The notes under the pieces were generated by a model. It was not told the origin of the DNA, searched no databases, and worked only from the letters and a program-made list of their open reading frames with translations. The translations under genes were made by a program, and so were the position numbers. From Linyphia triangularis (Eukaryota > Arthropoda > Arachnida > Araneae > Linyphiidae), in the NCBI GenBank assembly GCA_963978545.1, contig OZ021727.1:49513385-49577384 (forward strand): 64,000 bases of DNA, given 5' to 3'. Positions 12,541 to 26,200 of the stretch are shown in pieces; position 1 is the first letter of the stretch, and the number at the start of each line of letters is the position of its first letter.

Positions 12541-13593
12541 GGAACTCAGGTGTTTCTTTTTGTACACTTTATAGGGCATGTTATTTTTTTCATTCTTGTT
12601 GTAACCCTTTTCGGTGTGTTGCGTAATTCAATGCATTTCATTTAAGGGGATACTTTTTGTTTTGAAAGGGAAACAGTAAGTGTCTTCTTGGTTTGAGTGT
12701 TCAATCATAAACAATAGCTTACTTTGTTTTGACATTGGCCGTTTTTCTTATCGTTGGTGCATGTGTTATTTATTTGGCGATATGCAAACTTGTGCTAAAA
12801 AAAACCATATTTTATTCAGATGATCCGTTTTCACTCATTTTTGTGTAACCTACTGCAAGTAAACGTATTTTGCAAGTTGAATACCTAACATTAAAGTAAA
12901 TGTTTCCAAGTATCTGAAAAAATTGTCATGCACATAAAAATTTAGAAAATTGGTAACATACAAAAAAATTCTTATTAATTTTGTCTTGGAAATAATTCAC
13001 TTAAAAAATATTTAGTTCTTTTTTAATTTTTCTTTCGCATGGATTTATATACTAATAATAATACATATATTTTAAATTCATGTGTTTTCAACCAAAGCCA
13101 TTTAACAAACTTTTTTGTCTTAATAAAATTAATTTTATTGAAGTGTGATTTATAATAGGCCATTTTTGGCCATTTAAATGTTTTGAGATTTATTTGAACC
13201 TGTCACATGATAATTCAACACAATAGGAGTATGTTTCTTAGAAAAATGTCATACATGTTTAGATAATTTAATGATTTTAGAACCCTGCATCAGAAATTCA
13301 ATAATGTTTCTCTTTCGGAAAAGTTTTTACCAGACCCAAAAACGCAACATGAGTTTAAAATTTTCAGACAGAATAATTAAATCCATAACGAATAGATGAT
13401 AACATTGCAGTAATTGAACTTTCGTATGCTAAACATTTATAAAATAATATATAGCTTTCATACTGTATATTACTGTATATTCTAAAGCATTTTTAAAGGA
13501 AATAATTAAATGAATCGATAAATTTTTAATATGCTTTATGGAGTATAATGACATAAGAAAATTTAAATTCTGTATAAATTTCAACTTTTACAG

Positions 13594-13758
13594 TTAAACT
13601 GAAATCACTTAGATTCTAAGAGTTGACAACACAAACGTTAAATTATTTTTAAATTGAAATCGCTTGGATTCTTAAAGTTGACAACATACAAATTAAATTA
13701 TAATTAAATTGAAATCTTTTAGACTCTAAGACTATGACAAAATACGAGTTAATTTTTT
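13594..13758. repeat. Three tandem copies of a 55-bp unit
   Basis: Copies start at 13594, 13649 and 13704, exactly 55 bp apart. Each opens TTAAA[CT]TGAAATC. The first contains CTTAGA-T-TCTAAG, a perfect dyad that is decayed in copies 2 and 3. GACAA follows in each. A partial relative (GAATCGCTTAG) occurs near 13793. Confidence 0.85.
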
Positions 13759-16239
13759 AGAAAAAATTTAATTAATACTTTTTATAGCATAGAATCGCTT
13801 AGCTAAATATAGGAAAGACCTGCAATTCCAATTCATACACCCATTAAATTTTTGAAAAATTTCAAAATTTCATTAATAAACCCATAACAAGCAGAACTCT
13901 TTTGAGAAATAACTTTCAAATTGAGCATAAAAATATTTCAACTTATGGTGAAAACCTATAATTATCATTAACACACTACTCATCATAAGATCTTTATTAT
14001 GTAGCACTTTAATGACTTATTTCAGTTTCTTTTAAAATATATTCTGATCATTCAGAAGTATTAAAAAACCGTTATAAAATAAATGCAGTAACAGTTACCC
14101 CATCTCTAATTACTCAAAGTAAGCTTCAAAGTATTTACCAAGAAAAATCTTACTTTTAATGGGACATTAGAGCGCGAATTTTTATGAATTTAATTTTCAG
14201 AAGGCTCTTCTTTTGTCACGCACGATACTGCTTAATATTTTTCACTCTAACTAAAAGCTATTTATTAATATGCTTAAGTATAAGATTAACATTGGGGCTT
14301 CTTGAATCTGTGTATTCTTTTACAATATAAACAAATACTTTATTGGGTTCAGAAGCCTTTAAGGAAATATAGGTATTAAATATAGCAGATTGTTTCGTTT
14401 AAAAAGTTTTCAATGATAAATTACTAAAGTATCTTAAATAGATTTTGGGTAAGACAAATTATTCTCTTTTAAAATTTGTTTAAGTACTTTCTTGAGTTCT
14501 TTTTTTTTTGGTTAATGTATAGAAAGAAAAGTACACGATCAACCCTTTTAATATGAATAAATTTGCAATAAATATTCCTGAAGATTAATCAATTATATTT
14601 GGGGGGTGAAATAAAATTATATTTATCTAAAAACTAACTGACTAAAACAAGAAACTTCATTGAAAATTAACTTATTAAAAATATTTACTGTTACGGTAAT
14701 TTTTTTATTTTTATATTCTATGAGAATATTTTTATAAAATATTAACTCCAAAACAGTAAGATCTTTTGACCACATGGTATCACGAAAAGTTTTTTTTTTA
14801 TTATTATTATTTCATTTCAAGTCGATTATTAAAGTAAAGTTTAAAAAAAAAGTATGTAAATGAATAATTTTATAAGTATATTTTTAATAAAGTTTAAAAA
14901 ATATTTTTAAACGTGTACTAATTACAAAATTTAACTGACAAATTTAACTTAAGAATGAGCTTCATTTCAGGACGAATATTCAGAATGACTTTCATTCTCA
15001 TTAATTATATAAAATAGTTCTAGACATATCATTCAGCTGTAGGAAAATTATTTAGTATGCAGATGAACATTTTAAATAAATTTAAATAAAATATATTTAC
15101 ATAATTTAGTTACTACTCGACGTTGCCGTAGACATATAACAAAAAATGGTTGTAGTCTATGCAGAAACTAAGGACCATGGCAGCGTTGCGTCAAATCAGT
15201 TTCCACTATTATACAAAAATCACCATTAAGCATCTTTATCATGCTTCCCAAGTCTATATATACTTAACGAGAGAATACAATAGATTTTAATGGAGTCAAA
15301 ACTCAGAATTTATACTAGATGGCGAATTAAAAATATTTTCATCCGATACTAACAAAGTTTAGAGGAAATAAATTTAAAATGTCTAAAATAGGTATATTAA
15401 AATTGAAGAAAAATGTGCATAAAAAGTAAACTTTCAATTTTATAAGTTTCTTCTTCCCCAATTTCGACAACAATACAGGTAAAACACCTGTTTCAATTTT
15501 CAAACAGTATGATTCTGTTCTTTTTCGACGACAAAACTAACATTTGTAAAACAGCTTTACACTTGTCTTTTCATTTTTTTTTTCATTTTTTTTTTTTCTA
15601 AAACTCAAAATAAACAATAGAAAAATATAATTGCATATTTTAAATACTTCTATGTAAAAAAGTGTTGGCCTGTCACGCTGTCACTTAATATAAGATATCA
15701 GACTCCAAGATGTAAGAAGTGGAATTTGATTCACAAAGATAAACCGTTTCAATCATTTCAGAATTATAAAATTTTGGATTTTAGAAATTTTTTTACATTA
15801 ATTTCTATTCAAAATGTGACATAAAACAGACTAATCCTATAAAAATTATGAAAATGTAAACCAAAAGTCCACTAAAGTAGAAAAAAGTCTCGGTCAAGTA
15901 TTCATCACAAAAAGGTAATGAAATCCACCAAATTACAACATAATAGTCTATGTCTTTTAATTCTTAGTTTTGGCTGGGTGTTGTTTTCAATGTTTAATAG
16001 TTGATTTTGATTTTTAACCAAAATGTTCTGGTTATAAGTATCCAAGATGGAATTCTTACCTTCACATTAGTATTGATCAAACAATGTTCTAGGTGGTGAA
16101 TGCTAGTGATGGCATATTCATATCTCAATGCAAATTACATTTTTTCATTTCAGAACTATAGTTTTATATCTCACATCTTAAAATAGTTTTCATCAACAAT
16201 GCTAAAATGGCTTGATTACCAATGACCAAATTACCTCAA
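13759..16239. other. AT-rich DNA, nothing recognised
   Basis: Short T runs occur near 15577 and 15589. A small GC-richer piece lies at 15115-15200. Confidence 0.5.
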
Positions 16240-16735
16240 ACCCAACACAGTCTCTATTTGTATCCATCCCCCTTTTATCATTAAGCCCCCACATCAGGTC
16301 CAGGCCATCGCAGCTGTACTTTATGAGACCGTCTTGGTTATCTGTCGCTGTAGCTATAATTGGCTAACGCCAGTGAAGTATCGCAGTTCTAACTCCGCGT
16401 CTACTCTCTTCGTCCGGTTTGCCTGATATTAGTCCGGGAGGGGACGTTTCTCGGGGGGGGAGGTGAGGGTGTCTGTTTTTTTCTCTTATTTCTCTATTCG
16501 TCTCGTCGGCAGCCTTTTATTCGCAGCGTTCTAGATTTTGCTCCTAAGTGACGTTCGCCCCCTATCAGTTGCTGCTTTTCCGCCAACTTCTTTAATTAGA
16601 CGTCGGAGACTCATAGCCGTGGTAATTCCCTGGGATTCTTTATCATTTATTTTATTTGCGGTGGCAACGAGATGGATGTGGCGTCGGGGAGGGCTGTGTT
16701 GTTGATAATGTGTAAGGACAGCGTGTTGTCTGATG
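16240..16735. promoter_or_regulatory. GC-richer island, possible conserved non-coding element
   Basis: About 500 bp stand out in GC from AT-rich flanks and have no long open frame. Visible words include GCAGCTGT (E-box core, near 16311), TTTAATTAGACGTC (homeodomain plus CRE-like core, near 16591) and a G run near 16453. An enhancer or promoter of an off-window gene would look like this, as would an old unique exon-free block. Only comparison with related genomes can decide. Confidence 0.35.
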
Positions 16736-17574
16736 GTTTTATTTATATTTTGAATATTGGAAGATTTTCGCGCAATTTTAAATGAATTTCTAATTGAATT
16801 GCATTTAACTTTATTCTCTTATTTATGTTTTACCAAAATTGAATATAATCAGAAAATATGAGCAATATGTTAAAAGATAGAGTTGCAGGGAAGATAAGCA
16901 CTTATTTTAGCTAAAAGTTAATCTAGATAATACTCTGCAGTTTATACTTTGTAGTGTAAAAAACTAAGTTGACAATGTATGTTTGCATTCAGGACAGAAG
17001 ATGTAACATGACCAAATTTAGTGTAACACAGGGATAAAATATATTTCTTTTGAAGGAAAAAAGCAAGTATCATTTCTCAGTGTAAATATCTGCACGGTGA
17101 AAAAGTAATATTACTAATATGTTACCAAAAACTCATTCATAAAACCAAGTTTTTATTAAAAATATTTTATATGAATTGCCAGCATGTATATGAAACTAAT
17201 TTAAGTTATTTTGAGTCCAGACTGAATTTTCATAGTGTTTGCCCACTACGAAGAAAAAAGCTATTCCATGCCAAAGAGTAATCGGGTAAATAGAGGTAAA
17301 ACCGAACCGAATATCTAGCACTAAACAAAACATACATTGTTTCTTAGAAAAATTATATCCTATCCTCTTATCCTACTAGGAACTTAAAACCAGATGCAAT
17401 TGTTTACCATTTAATAATTTAGAAAAAGATGATATTCTGTAAAAAAATATCAAGCATTCATGTTTTACATGATACTTTGAAACTGAATTAAAAAAAATCA
17501 TAAAAGTGAATATCTTCCTACTACTGAAGATGTTGTAGACTAGTTAAGACTCTCTTCACATTAGACTTTATTCT

Positions 17575-17635
<61 letters not shown>

Positions 17636-18877
17636 ACGTTGCAATTAAATTAAAAGGTTAAAAGGTAGCTATTTACTCAAAAAATTAAAAAATACAAACT
17701 CTTCGTTTTAGAATTTACTTAACTTTCCGTGTATTACTGAACATTTGTAAGTGTCATACATTCATATTTAGACTAGTTTTATTTTTAAATATGAATATTA
17801 CTGCTGGAAAACTACTGATGATTTCTAACAAAATCATATGCACTATTTGCTTGTATATTTTAATGTCGTATTTAGTACTGTTTTCACAAATTTAACTTTT
17901 ATACAATATAATTTAACTTTTGTAAGTAGGGTAGGAACAAATATGAAGTAAAAAAAATAAAAATTTTAATACGCAACAAAAAAAATTGTCGAGAACTGTT
18001 TTTCATAATAAGGGGTGCATAGTTACTTTAAATAACAAAAGTTAAAATTTAGCCTTTCAACAACTTGGCTTTTTCAGTTTTACCTAGAGTGTTGAGGTTA
18101 TAAAAAGCACAAAAGTATCACACTACAGTTAGTTTAAATGCTTAGTGTTCTTAAGTAAACAAATAATCAGCTTTACAAATGATAGTTTTTATAACTGCAT
18201 AATTAAAATAATAATAGTTTACAAAAAAAAACACCATTAGAGAGTTTATATCGTTCTTACTCATACGGATGATGTGAATTTAACATTAATAATCCGATAT
18301 CTTAGCTGCACCATCTTGAACAGTACTGTAAAGTCAAAATTTATTTGTTAGAAAGCAACTTTAATATCCCAGTTTCATCCCACTAAACGACTTTACAACA
18401 CTCTTCCTTGAATCTATAGGTGTGTTAGCTTAGTTCTGACAATAATACTATTAATAAAGCCATTTGAATATCTTTTTTTTTTTTTGTAATACCAATTTAC
18501 TAACAACGACTTACTATTTTAATGAAATTTTAGAAATGTAAATATTTGAAAATAAATCCTGCTTTCATAAGTATATAATATAAATTTATTTGTAGCAAAC
18601 ATTTCTGATTTGTCTCTAGACCAAAGTAAAATATAATCACAAAAACATTGTTAAGGTTCTATCTTTGAAACTAATACATCTTTCTAAAAATCTTTTTAGT
18701 TTCCATTGTAAATAATTGTGTTACGATTTTAAAAAGACAGAACACTTTAAAAATTTAAATGCATAAAATAGTATTTAATACATTTATTATTATGTGTTAT
18801 TAACTCTATTATTACGTATGCATTTATTATTATGTGTATGTGTTATTAATATACAATACTGTATCATGTGCTCTAAC
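16736..18877. other. AT-rich DNA, nothing but a poly-A run
   Basis: CATTTATTATTATGTG is repeated near 18780 and 18820, just before the hAT-like element. Confidence 0.5.
17577..17633. repeat. Poly-A run, 57 bases
   Basis: The longest homopolymer of the window. No retrotransposed gene or target duplication is recognisable next to it, so it is classed as a simple repeat. Confidence 0.97.
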
Positions 18878-18885
18878 CTAAACAT
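18878..18885. repeat. Target site duplication, left copy (CTAAACAT)
   Basis: Eight bases directly left of the hAT-like element, identical to 21700-21707. Confidence 0.8.
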
Positions 18886-19152
18886 TAGGGTGGTTCGAAA
18901 AAAAAAATTATTTTTGAAAATCATGAGGGGAAAAAAGTTGTTAAATATCTTGATAAGAAAAACTGTCAAAAAAATTGAAAAAATAATATTTTCCAATTGC
19001 GCATTTACCACAAATTAAAAAAAAAAAAAAAAATCTGTTTCCTAAAAATTTTTAATTTAAAAATGTTATATATTTGAAAGGCAATAGTTTGAAATGTGTA
19101 GTGAAAGGGTGGTATAACACAGAAAACCACTATTCTATCCATTTTTAAAACA
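18886..19152 (+). repeat. Left inverted arm of the hAT-like element
   Basis: It aligns to the reverse complement of 21360-21699 at roughly three-quarters identity by eye. The best blocks are the outer TAGGGTGGTT, AAAAAAGTTGTTA near 18936, GCGCATT near 19002, TTTGAAAGGCAAT near 19073, and GTGAAAGGGTGGTATAACAC (19101-19120). The last contains a second GGGTGGT like the terminus, perhaps a subterminal binding site. A 17-base A run lies at 19017-19033. Confidence 0.8.
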
Positions 19153-21359
19153 TGTATTAATAATTTAAAATATTCAAAAATATATTTTTACTTTAAATTA
19201 CTCATATGCTATACATAGGGTAATGAAAGTATAGCAATCGGTCAAAAAAAAAATTTGATATTTTTGCATTTCTTCACGTTTTGGAACATTCTGAATTTAA
19301 AAATGTGATCTAGAAAAAATGACTGTGTATGTGTGTCTCTGGTCAGCATAACTCCCGAACAAATTTATATACAAGGTTCAAATTTGGTATGGTTAGTGGC
19401 GGTCATTGGACCTACCATTAAGGTTTTCGTCAAAATCGCGCATTCGCATAAGGTAGCTGCCATTGAAAAAATCATGTTTTTCAATGATTGCTAAAAAACG
19501 GCTCTAACGATTTTAATAAAAATCGCTGTGGTAATGACTTTTAAGGTGTTTTTAACATCCCCACCTCCTTAATTCCCGTAAAAATGTTTTAATGGCTTAA
19601 AAAGTAGAGAAATGGATGCCTTCAACACAGAGTTCTCTTTCCTTGAGAATACCTAATCAACAATTGTTTTTTCCTCTCCTCCCAGTTTTGCTTGTAATAA
19701 AGGATGATAAAAGGATTAACGAAAAATATATCACCAAAATTAAAATTTTGGTGGTTTTTTTTCAAAGATTCATACAAGAATTAACGCAAAAAATATCGCC
19801 AAACTGGCCATTTATTTTAAATGAAGGATGAAAATATACAAACGGTAAATGACACAAATCCACGTCAGTATTATAATGTAATTGAAAGTTGTGCGATGTT
19901 CCACACCCCGAATTTGTTAAAAAAATTATTTTTCTACAAAATGGATACTAATGTTATTTTTTACATATTTTTGTTAAAATTGTTTTAGTTACTTCAAGCA
20001 TTCATTTCAAAGTTTCAAATAAATACAAAAAATATATATTTTCCATGAATTTGTAAACTGCCCCAATCACTAAATTATTAGCACATTAGTTTGTATTGTA
20101 TGGAATGAAGTAGATAGAACTTGGAAAAAATCAAATTAGTAATTTTTCAATAATAATCGTTCGCGTATAATTTTTGAAACATAGAAAAAAAACTGTGTTT
20201 GGCGGGTTTGAATCTGGGTGGCCATTCTCGTGGCATCTTCTCTTCCTTTGAAGCTCATAAACATACTTGCTTATTCATTGGATCATAGCTCACATAGCTT
20301 TGATTGGAACTGCCATTAATACAGGCAGGAAATAATCTGACAGATCAAAGTGCACGTTGGGAGACCACTACAGTATGATCCTACTTCAATAAGAGGCAAT
20401 ATAATAGAGATTCATATAAGAGGCAATTTGATTGTCTCGATACCTCCCTGAATATTTACGGGCTTTTAAACTCGGATACTGAACGAAATGCTTCCTTCCC
20501 TCACCCAAAATATTTGATTTTGGCAATGATTTTGCACGAAAGGAGATATGTAAGAGAACTGGGTCGTTGGGTTATAAAATCTCGAGAACTTTCCTAAAGA
20601 AAGACAATCAAGCATTTCAAGGCAATCAAACTTAACTTTATTTCCATTGATTACGTACATAATTGTAATGCTTATAATAGGACTGAAAAGTAACAAATGA
20701 ACATTTGTTAGTAAAGACTAGCGCATCCGGGGTGGCACAACTGTATTGGAGGAAATAGGGGAAAACTGTAAGATTGGCTAATTCTGGCCGAGCATAGTTC
20801 CAAAATACCAATTTTTCAACAAACAAACAAGTCAAAACCGCCACATAGTTTTGTTTTTTATCAACACAATATCCCTATTTTAAAACTGTGCATCGACATT
20901 TCAAAACCTCTTCTATATTTTATCCAGAATTAGGCGAGATCGTCTAATATTGTTTCCAACGACCGATTAACAACGTTCCACATCGGGATTGTCCTATGTC
21001 CGGCGAAATTGGCCAGCTTTTCTGTGCCACTAGGGACCACTGAAATCAGACTTCAACTCGTTTCCTTGTCACTCACAAGCTATGGAACGCATGAGGAGAG
21101 AGAGAGAAGACAAAAAGTGGGTGACGCTGGCGCCAAAGACGTTAGGATAACACCATTTTTTTTTTAAAAATCCATGATGCCCGACTTTTCTACAAAAGTT
21201 TCCTTAAAATGCATCACTGGGGTAGAAAGCTCGAGAAAAAAGTAAACCAAATGAAAAAAAAAGTATTAAAAAAAAAAAAATGTAAGAAATAACATTAGTA
21301 CCCATTTAAGAAAAAAATCATTGTTTTTTACAAAACATTTACTTTGAGTATTTTTAATG

Positions 21360-21617
21360 AATAATATAAGTTTTAAAAATGCATAGAATAGAATTTTCCT
21401 GTGTTATACCACCCTTTCACTACGCATTGCATACGATTGCCTTTCAAACATGAAAAGTTTAAAAAAGTAAAAAAAAATTAGGAAAAATAGTTATTTTTTT
21501 TGTATTTTATCCAAACTTTGAGGTGAATGCGCGATCGGAAGATATAATATTTTTTTAAAATTTCTTCTACTCATTTTTTTATCACGATATGTAACAACTT
21601 TTTTACCTCATGCGTCT

Positions 21618-21689
<72 letters not shown>

Positions 21690-21699
21690 AACCACCCCA
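21360..21699 (-). repeat. Right inverted arm of the hAT-like element
   Basis: This is the partner of the left arm. It is longer because about 68 bp of (AT)n occupies 21620-21687, where the left arm has some 26 bases of A/T-rich DNA. The conserved GTGTTATACCACCCTTTCAC block is at 21401-21420. Confidence 0.8.
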
Positions 21700-21707
21700 C
21701 TAAACAT
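21700..21707. repeat. Target site duplication, right copy (CTAAACAT)
   Basis: Eight bases directly right of the hAT-like element, identical to 18878-18885. Confidence 0.8.
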
Positions 21708-23169
<1,462 letters not shown>

Positions 23170-23182
23170 TTTCCCCCTTCTT
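23170..23182 (-). other. Polypurine tract
   Basis: The minus strand reads AAGAAGGGGGAAA and directly abuts the 3' LTR (TGTTGCAC...). Position and composition are those of the RNase H-resistant primer for plus-strand DNA synthesis. Confidence 0.9.
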
Positions 23183-23229
23183 AAAGACTGCACGTCCCGG
23201 GCAGTGAAGTCCTTAAGAGGAAAGGCAAT

Positions 23230-26200
23230 TCAATCACTTCTACTATAATATGGGGCTAGTCTATTGTTATGTACAACTCTAGGTTTACAGGAGGGTGTCC
23301 GTTGAATCCTTACCACGACGTCGTTGATCTTCTTAAGGACCACATACGGCCCTTCCCAGTTCGTCTGGAGCTTAGGGGAGAGTCCTTTCCGACGTTTAGG
23401 ATTCCATAACCACACCTTGTCACCTTCCTGGAATGAACGTTCCGTGGCCTTGGCATCGTAGCGGACCTTCATGCGCTCTGTCATGATGTTGATTCTTTCT
23501 CTGGCGAACCGATGTACGGCTTCCAAACGTGCCTGGAGATCATCTAGATACTGGACAGGAGAGGAAGGGGTGTCCGGTGGTCGTCCAAAGAGGAGGTCGC
23601 AGGGTAGTCTAAGGTCTCTTCCGAAAATCATTTGAGATGGTGTATATCCGGTGGTCTCGTGAGTAGCACTTCTGTAGGCCAAAAGGAACAATGGAAGTTT
23701 CTGATCCCAATCTTGCTGGTTCTTGGAAACAAACAAGGGGAGATGATTCAGAATCGTTCTATTAAATCGTTCAACCATTCCATCGGATTGTGGGTGCAGG
23801 GGAGTTGTACGAGTCTTTTCCATGTCGAGCAAGTCACACAGCCCAGTGAAGACGGCAGAGTTGAAGTTCGTCCCCTGATCGGAATGTATCAGCAGGGGTA
23901 CGCCAAATCGGGAGATCCAATTCCGTACGAGGACTTCTGCTACGGTTGTGGCTTCCTGGTCCGGAATCGCGTATGCTTCTGGCCACTTGCTAAAGTAGTC
24001 CATGACAACTAGGATGTATTTGTTGCCATTAGTTATGTGAGGTAGGGGGCCTAAGACGTCCAAAGCAATTCTTTCGAATGGTGCTCCTACGTTGTAACGT
24101 TGCAACTTTCCACGAGTTCGGGTCTTCGGTCCCTTCCGCGAATTGCATGCATCACAGGACTTGCACCACTTCTCCACGTCGGATTTTGCTTTGTCCCAGA
24201 AGAATCTCTCCCTGACTTTCTGAAGAGTTTTCGTGACACCAAAATGTCCTCCAGTGGAACTGCTGTGAAGTTCTTCTAGAACGTTGGTAACTCTAGAACT
24301 TGGAAGGATTAATTGCCACCGGAAGCTTTTGCCATCATCGGACTCCCATCGACGGTAGAGTACTCCATTCTTCAAGTGCAAAGAGTCCCACATAGCCCAA
24401 TATCTCTTCATTGTTGGGCTATAGCATGCAATTTCCTGCCAACTGGGTTTTCCGGTAGCCGCTTCCAGGAATTCAATGAGAGGTTTCAAGTCCTGATCTT
24501 CGACCTGACTTTTGCGGACATTCCGATCACTCCAAGGATCCACGTCTGAAGTAGTTGACTTGGAAGTTATTTTCCGAACGGCCGATGTGTTGACCCCAAA
24601 CTTAGACTCGTCATTGGAACAAAATCGACAATTCTCCGGACATGGTCTTCTAGAAAGAGCGTCTGCATTTCCATGGAACGTTCCTTTTCTGTGATGGATA
24701 TCCATGTCGTATTCCTGCAGGCGCTGAATCCACCTTGCTATTTGTCCCTCTGTATTCTTGAAATTCAGCAACCAAGTCAGAGACGCATGATCAGTTCTTA
24801 AAAGGAATTTTCGGCCGTACAAGTAATGATGAAAGTGCTCAACGGCTTTTACTATTGTCAGTAACTCCTTTCTTGTGACGCAGTAGTTCCGCTCGGATCT
24901 TGACAGGCTCTTACTAAAATAAGCGATGACTTTCTCCTGTCCTTCAATTTCCTGAGAAAGAACGGCGCCCACTCCCTCATTGCTGGCATCTGTATCCAAA
25001 ATAAAGTCCTTGTTAACTTCGGGAAAAGCCAAAACAGGCGCGGATGTTAAAGCGTTCTTCAGTTGATTGAAGGAGTCGTCACAGTCGGCAGTCCATAGGA
25101 ACTTCTGCTTGCTCTCTGTTAGTCGATGCAAGGGTCTGGCGATCTTGGAGAAACCTTTCACGAATTTACGGTAATACGTGCACAGGCCTAGGAAGCTTCG
25201 CAATTGATGAACGTCTTGCGGTCGAGACCAAATTTTCACAGCATGGATCTTGGCTGGATCTGTGCTTACTCCATCGGATGAGATGATGTGTCCGAGATAA
25301 CTGACTTTCCGCCTAAAGAGCTTACATTTTGATGGGCTAAGCTTCAAGTGGGCTTCCCTAAGCTTCAAGAACACGTTCTTCACATTTTGCAAGTGTTGAT
25401 CAAAACTCCGCCCGGTGATAATGATATCGTCCAAATATACCAGACAGGTCTCGTAGGAAAGTCCTCTAAGTACAGTCTCCATTAGTCGCTCGAACGTAGC
25501 CGGTGCATTACACAAGCCAAACGGCATAACTTGAAACTGCCATAATCCTTGGCCGGTAGTGAAGGCAGTCTTCTCACGATCGTCGGGATGTATCTCCACT
25601 TGCCAGTATCCACTCTTCAAATCCAAAGTCGAAAACCACTGGTTCCACGATAGAGTGTCCAAAGTGTCATCGATTCTTGGCAGAGGGTAGCTGTCCTTTT
25701 TCGTAATTTCGTTCAGCTTCCGGTAATCCACACAAAACCTGGTGGAACCATCCTTCTTTCGAACGAGTACGATTGGAGAGGCCCATGGACTTGAGGAGGG
25801 TTCGATAACTCTATTATCTTCCATTTCCTGTAACAATCTCCCGACCTCCTCTTGTTTTGCAAATGGAAGTCTTCGAGGATGTTGTTTAATCGGTAAATGG
25901 GTCCCAGTGTCAATTCGATGTTGAGTAAGCTCTGTTCTTCCTACATCTTTCGATGACATGGAGAAAATGTCTTGAAATTCTTTTATAAGGTTTCCGACAA
26001 TCTTCTCTTGCCTTCTTTCCAACCGAGAGTCTTCGAGAAGCTGGTCCACTAAATCCGCGGGTGGTGCGGTCGGAAGCTCCTTCGATCCTCGTTCGATGCT
26101 TGTAACAGGTGTGCAAGTGGCAATTTCTTCTCCTTTCTTGATAACTCTCTTAGAATCACCGATGTTGGCCATTCTCACATGCACCACCTCTTGAGAGAGA

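Larger units (their letters stand above)
10511..13593. other. AT-rich DNA with two homopolymers and a palindrome
   Basis: Apart from the 21-bp palindrome and the A and T runs listed separately, no gene is seen. Frames at 11789-12055 and 12142-12471 are not convincing. Confidence 0.5.
18886..21699. mobile_element. Non-autonomous DNA transposon with long inverted ends, hAT-like, 2,814 bp
   Basis: The outermost bases are TAGGGTGGTT on the left and its near-complement AACCACCCCA on the right. Both ends are flanked by an identical 8-bp duplication CTAAACAT (18878-18885 and 21700-21707). This fits the hAT target pattern nTnnnnAn. Long imperfect inverted arms, about 270 bp without the right-hand (AT)n, extend inward. 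The interior (19153-21359) has no open frame above about 76 codons and no transposase motif, so the element would depend on a transposase supplied elsewhere. Inside are tandem ATAAGAGGCAAT repeats near 20.4 kb and a GC-richer stretch at 20.93-21.15 kb. Such long arms are unusual for hAT, so the class is a best guess from the duplication and terminal bases. Confidence 0.8.

Noticed and set aside
17577..17633. A57 as the tail of a processed pseudogene or LINE
   Set aside because: Upstream sequence has no coding remnant and no flanking duplication was seen.
23183..23229. Possible env gene after pol
   Set aside because: Only about 47 bases lie between the pol stop and the polypurine tract.
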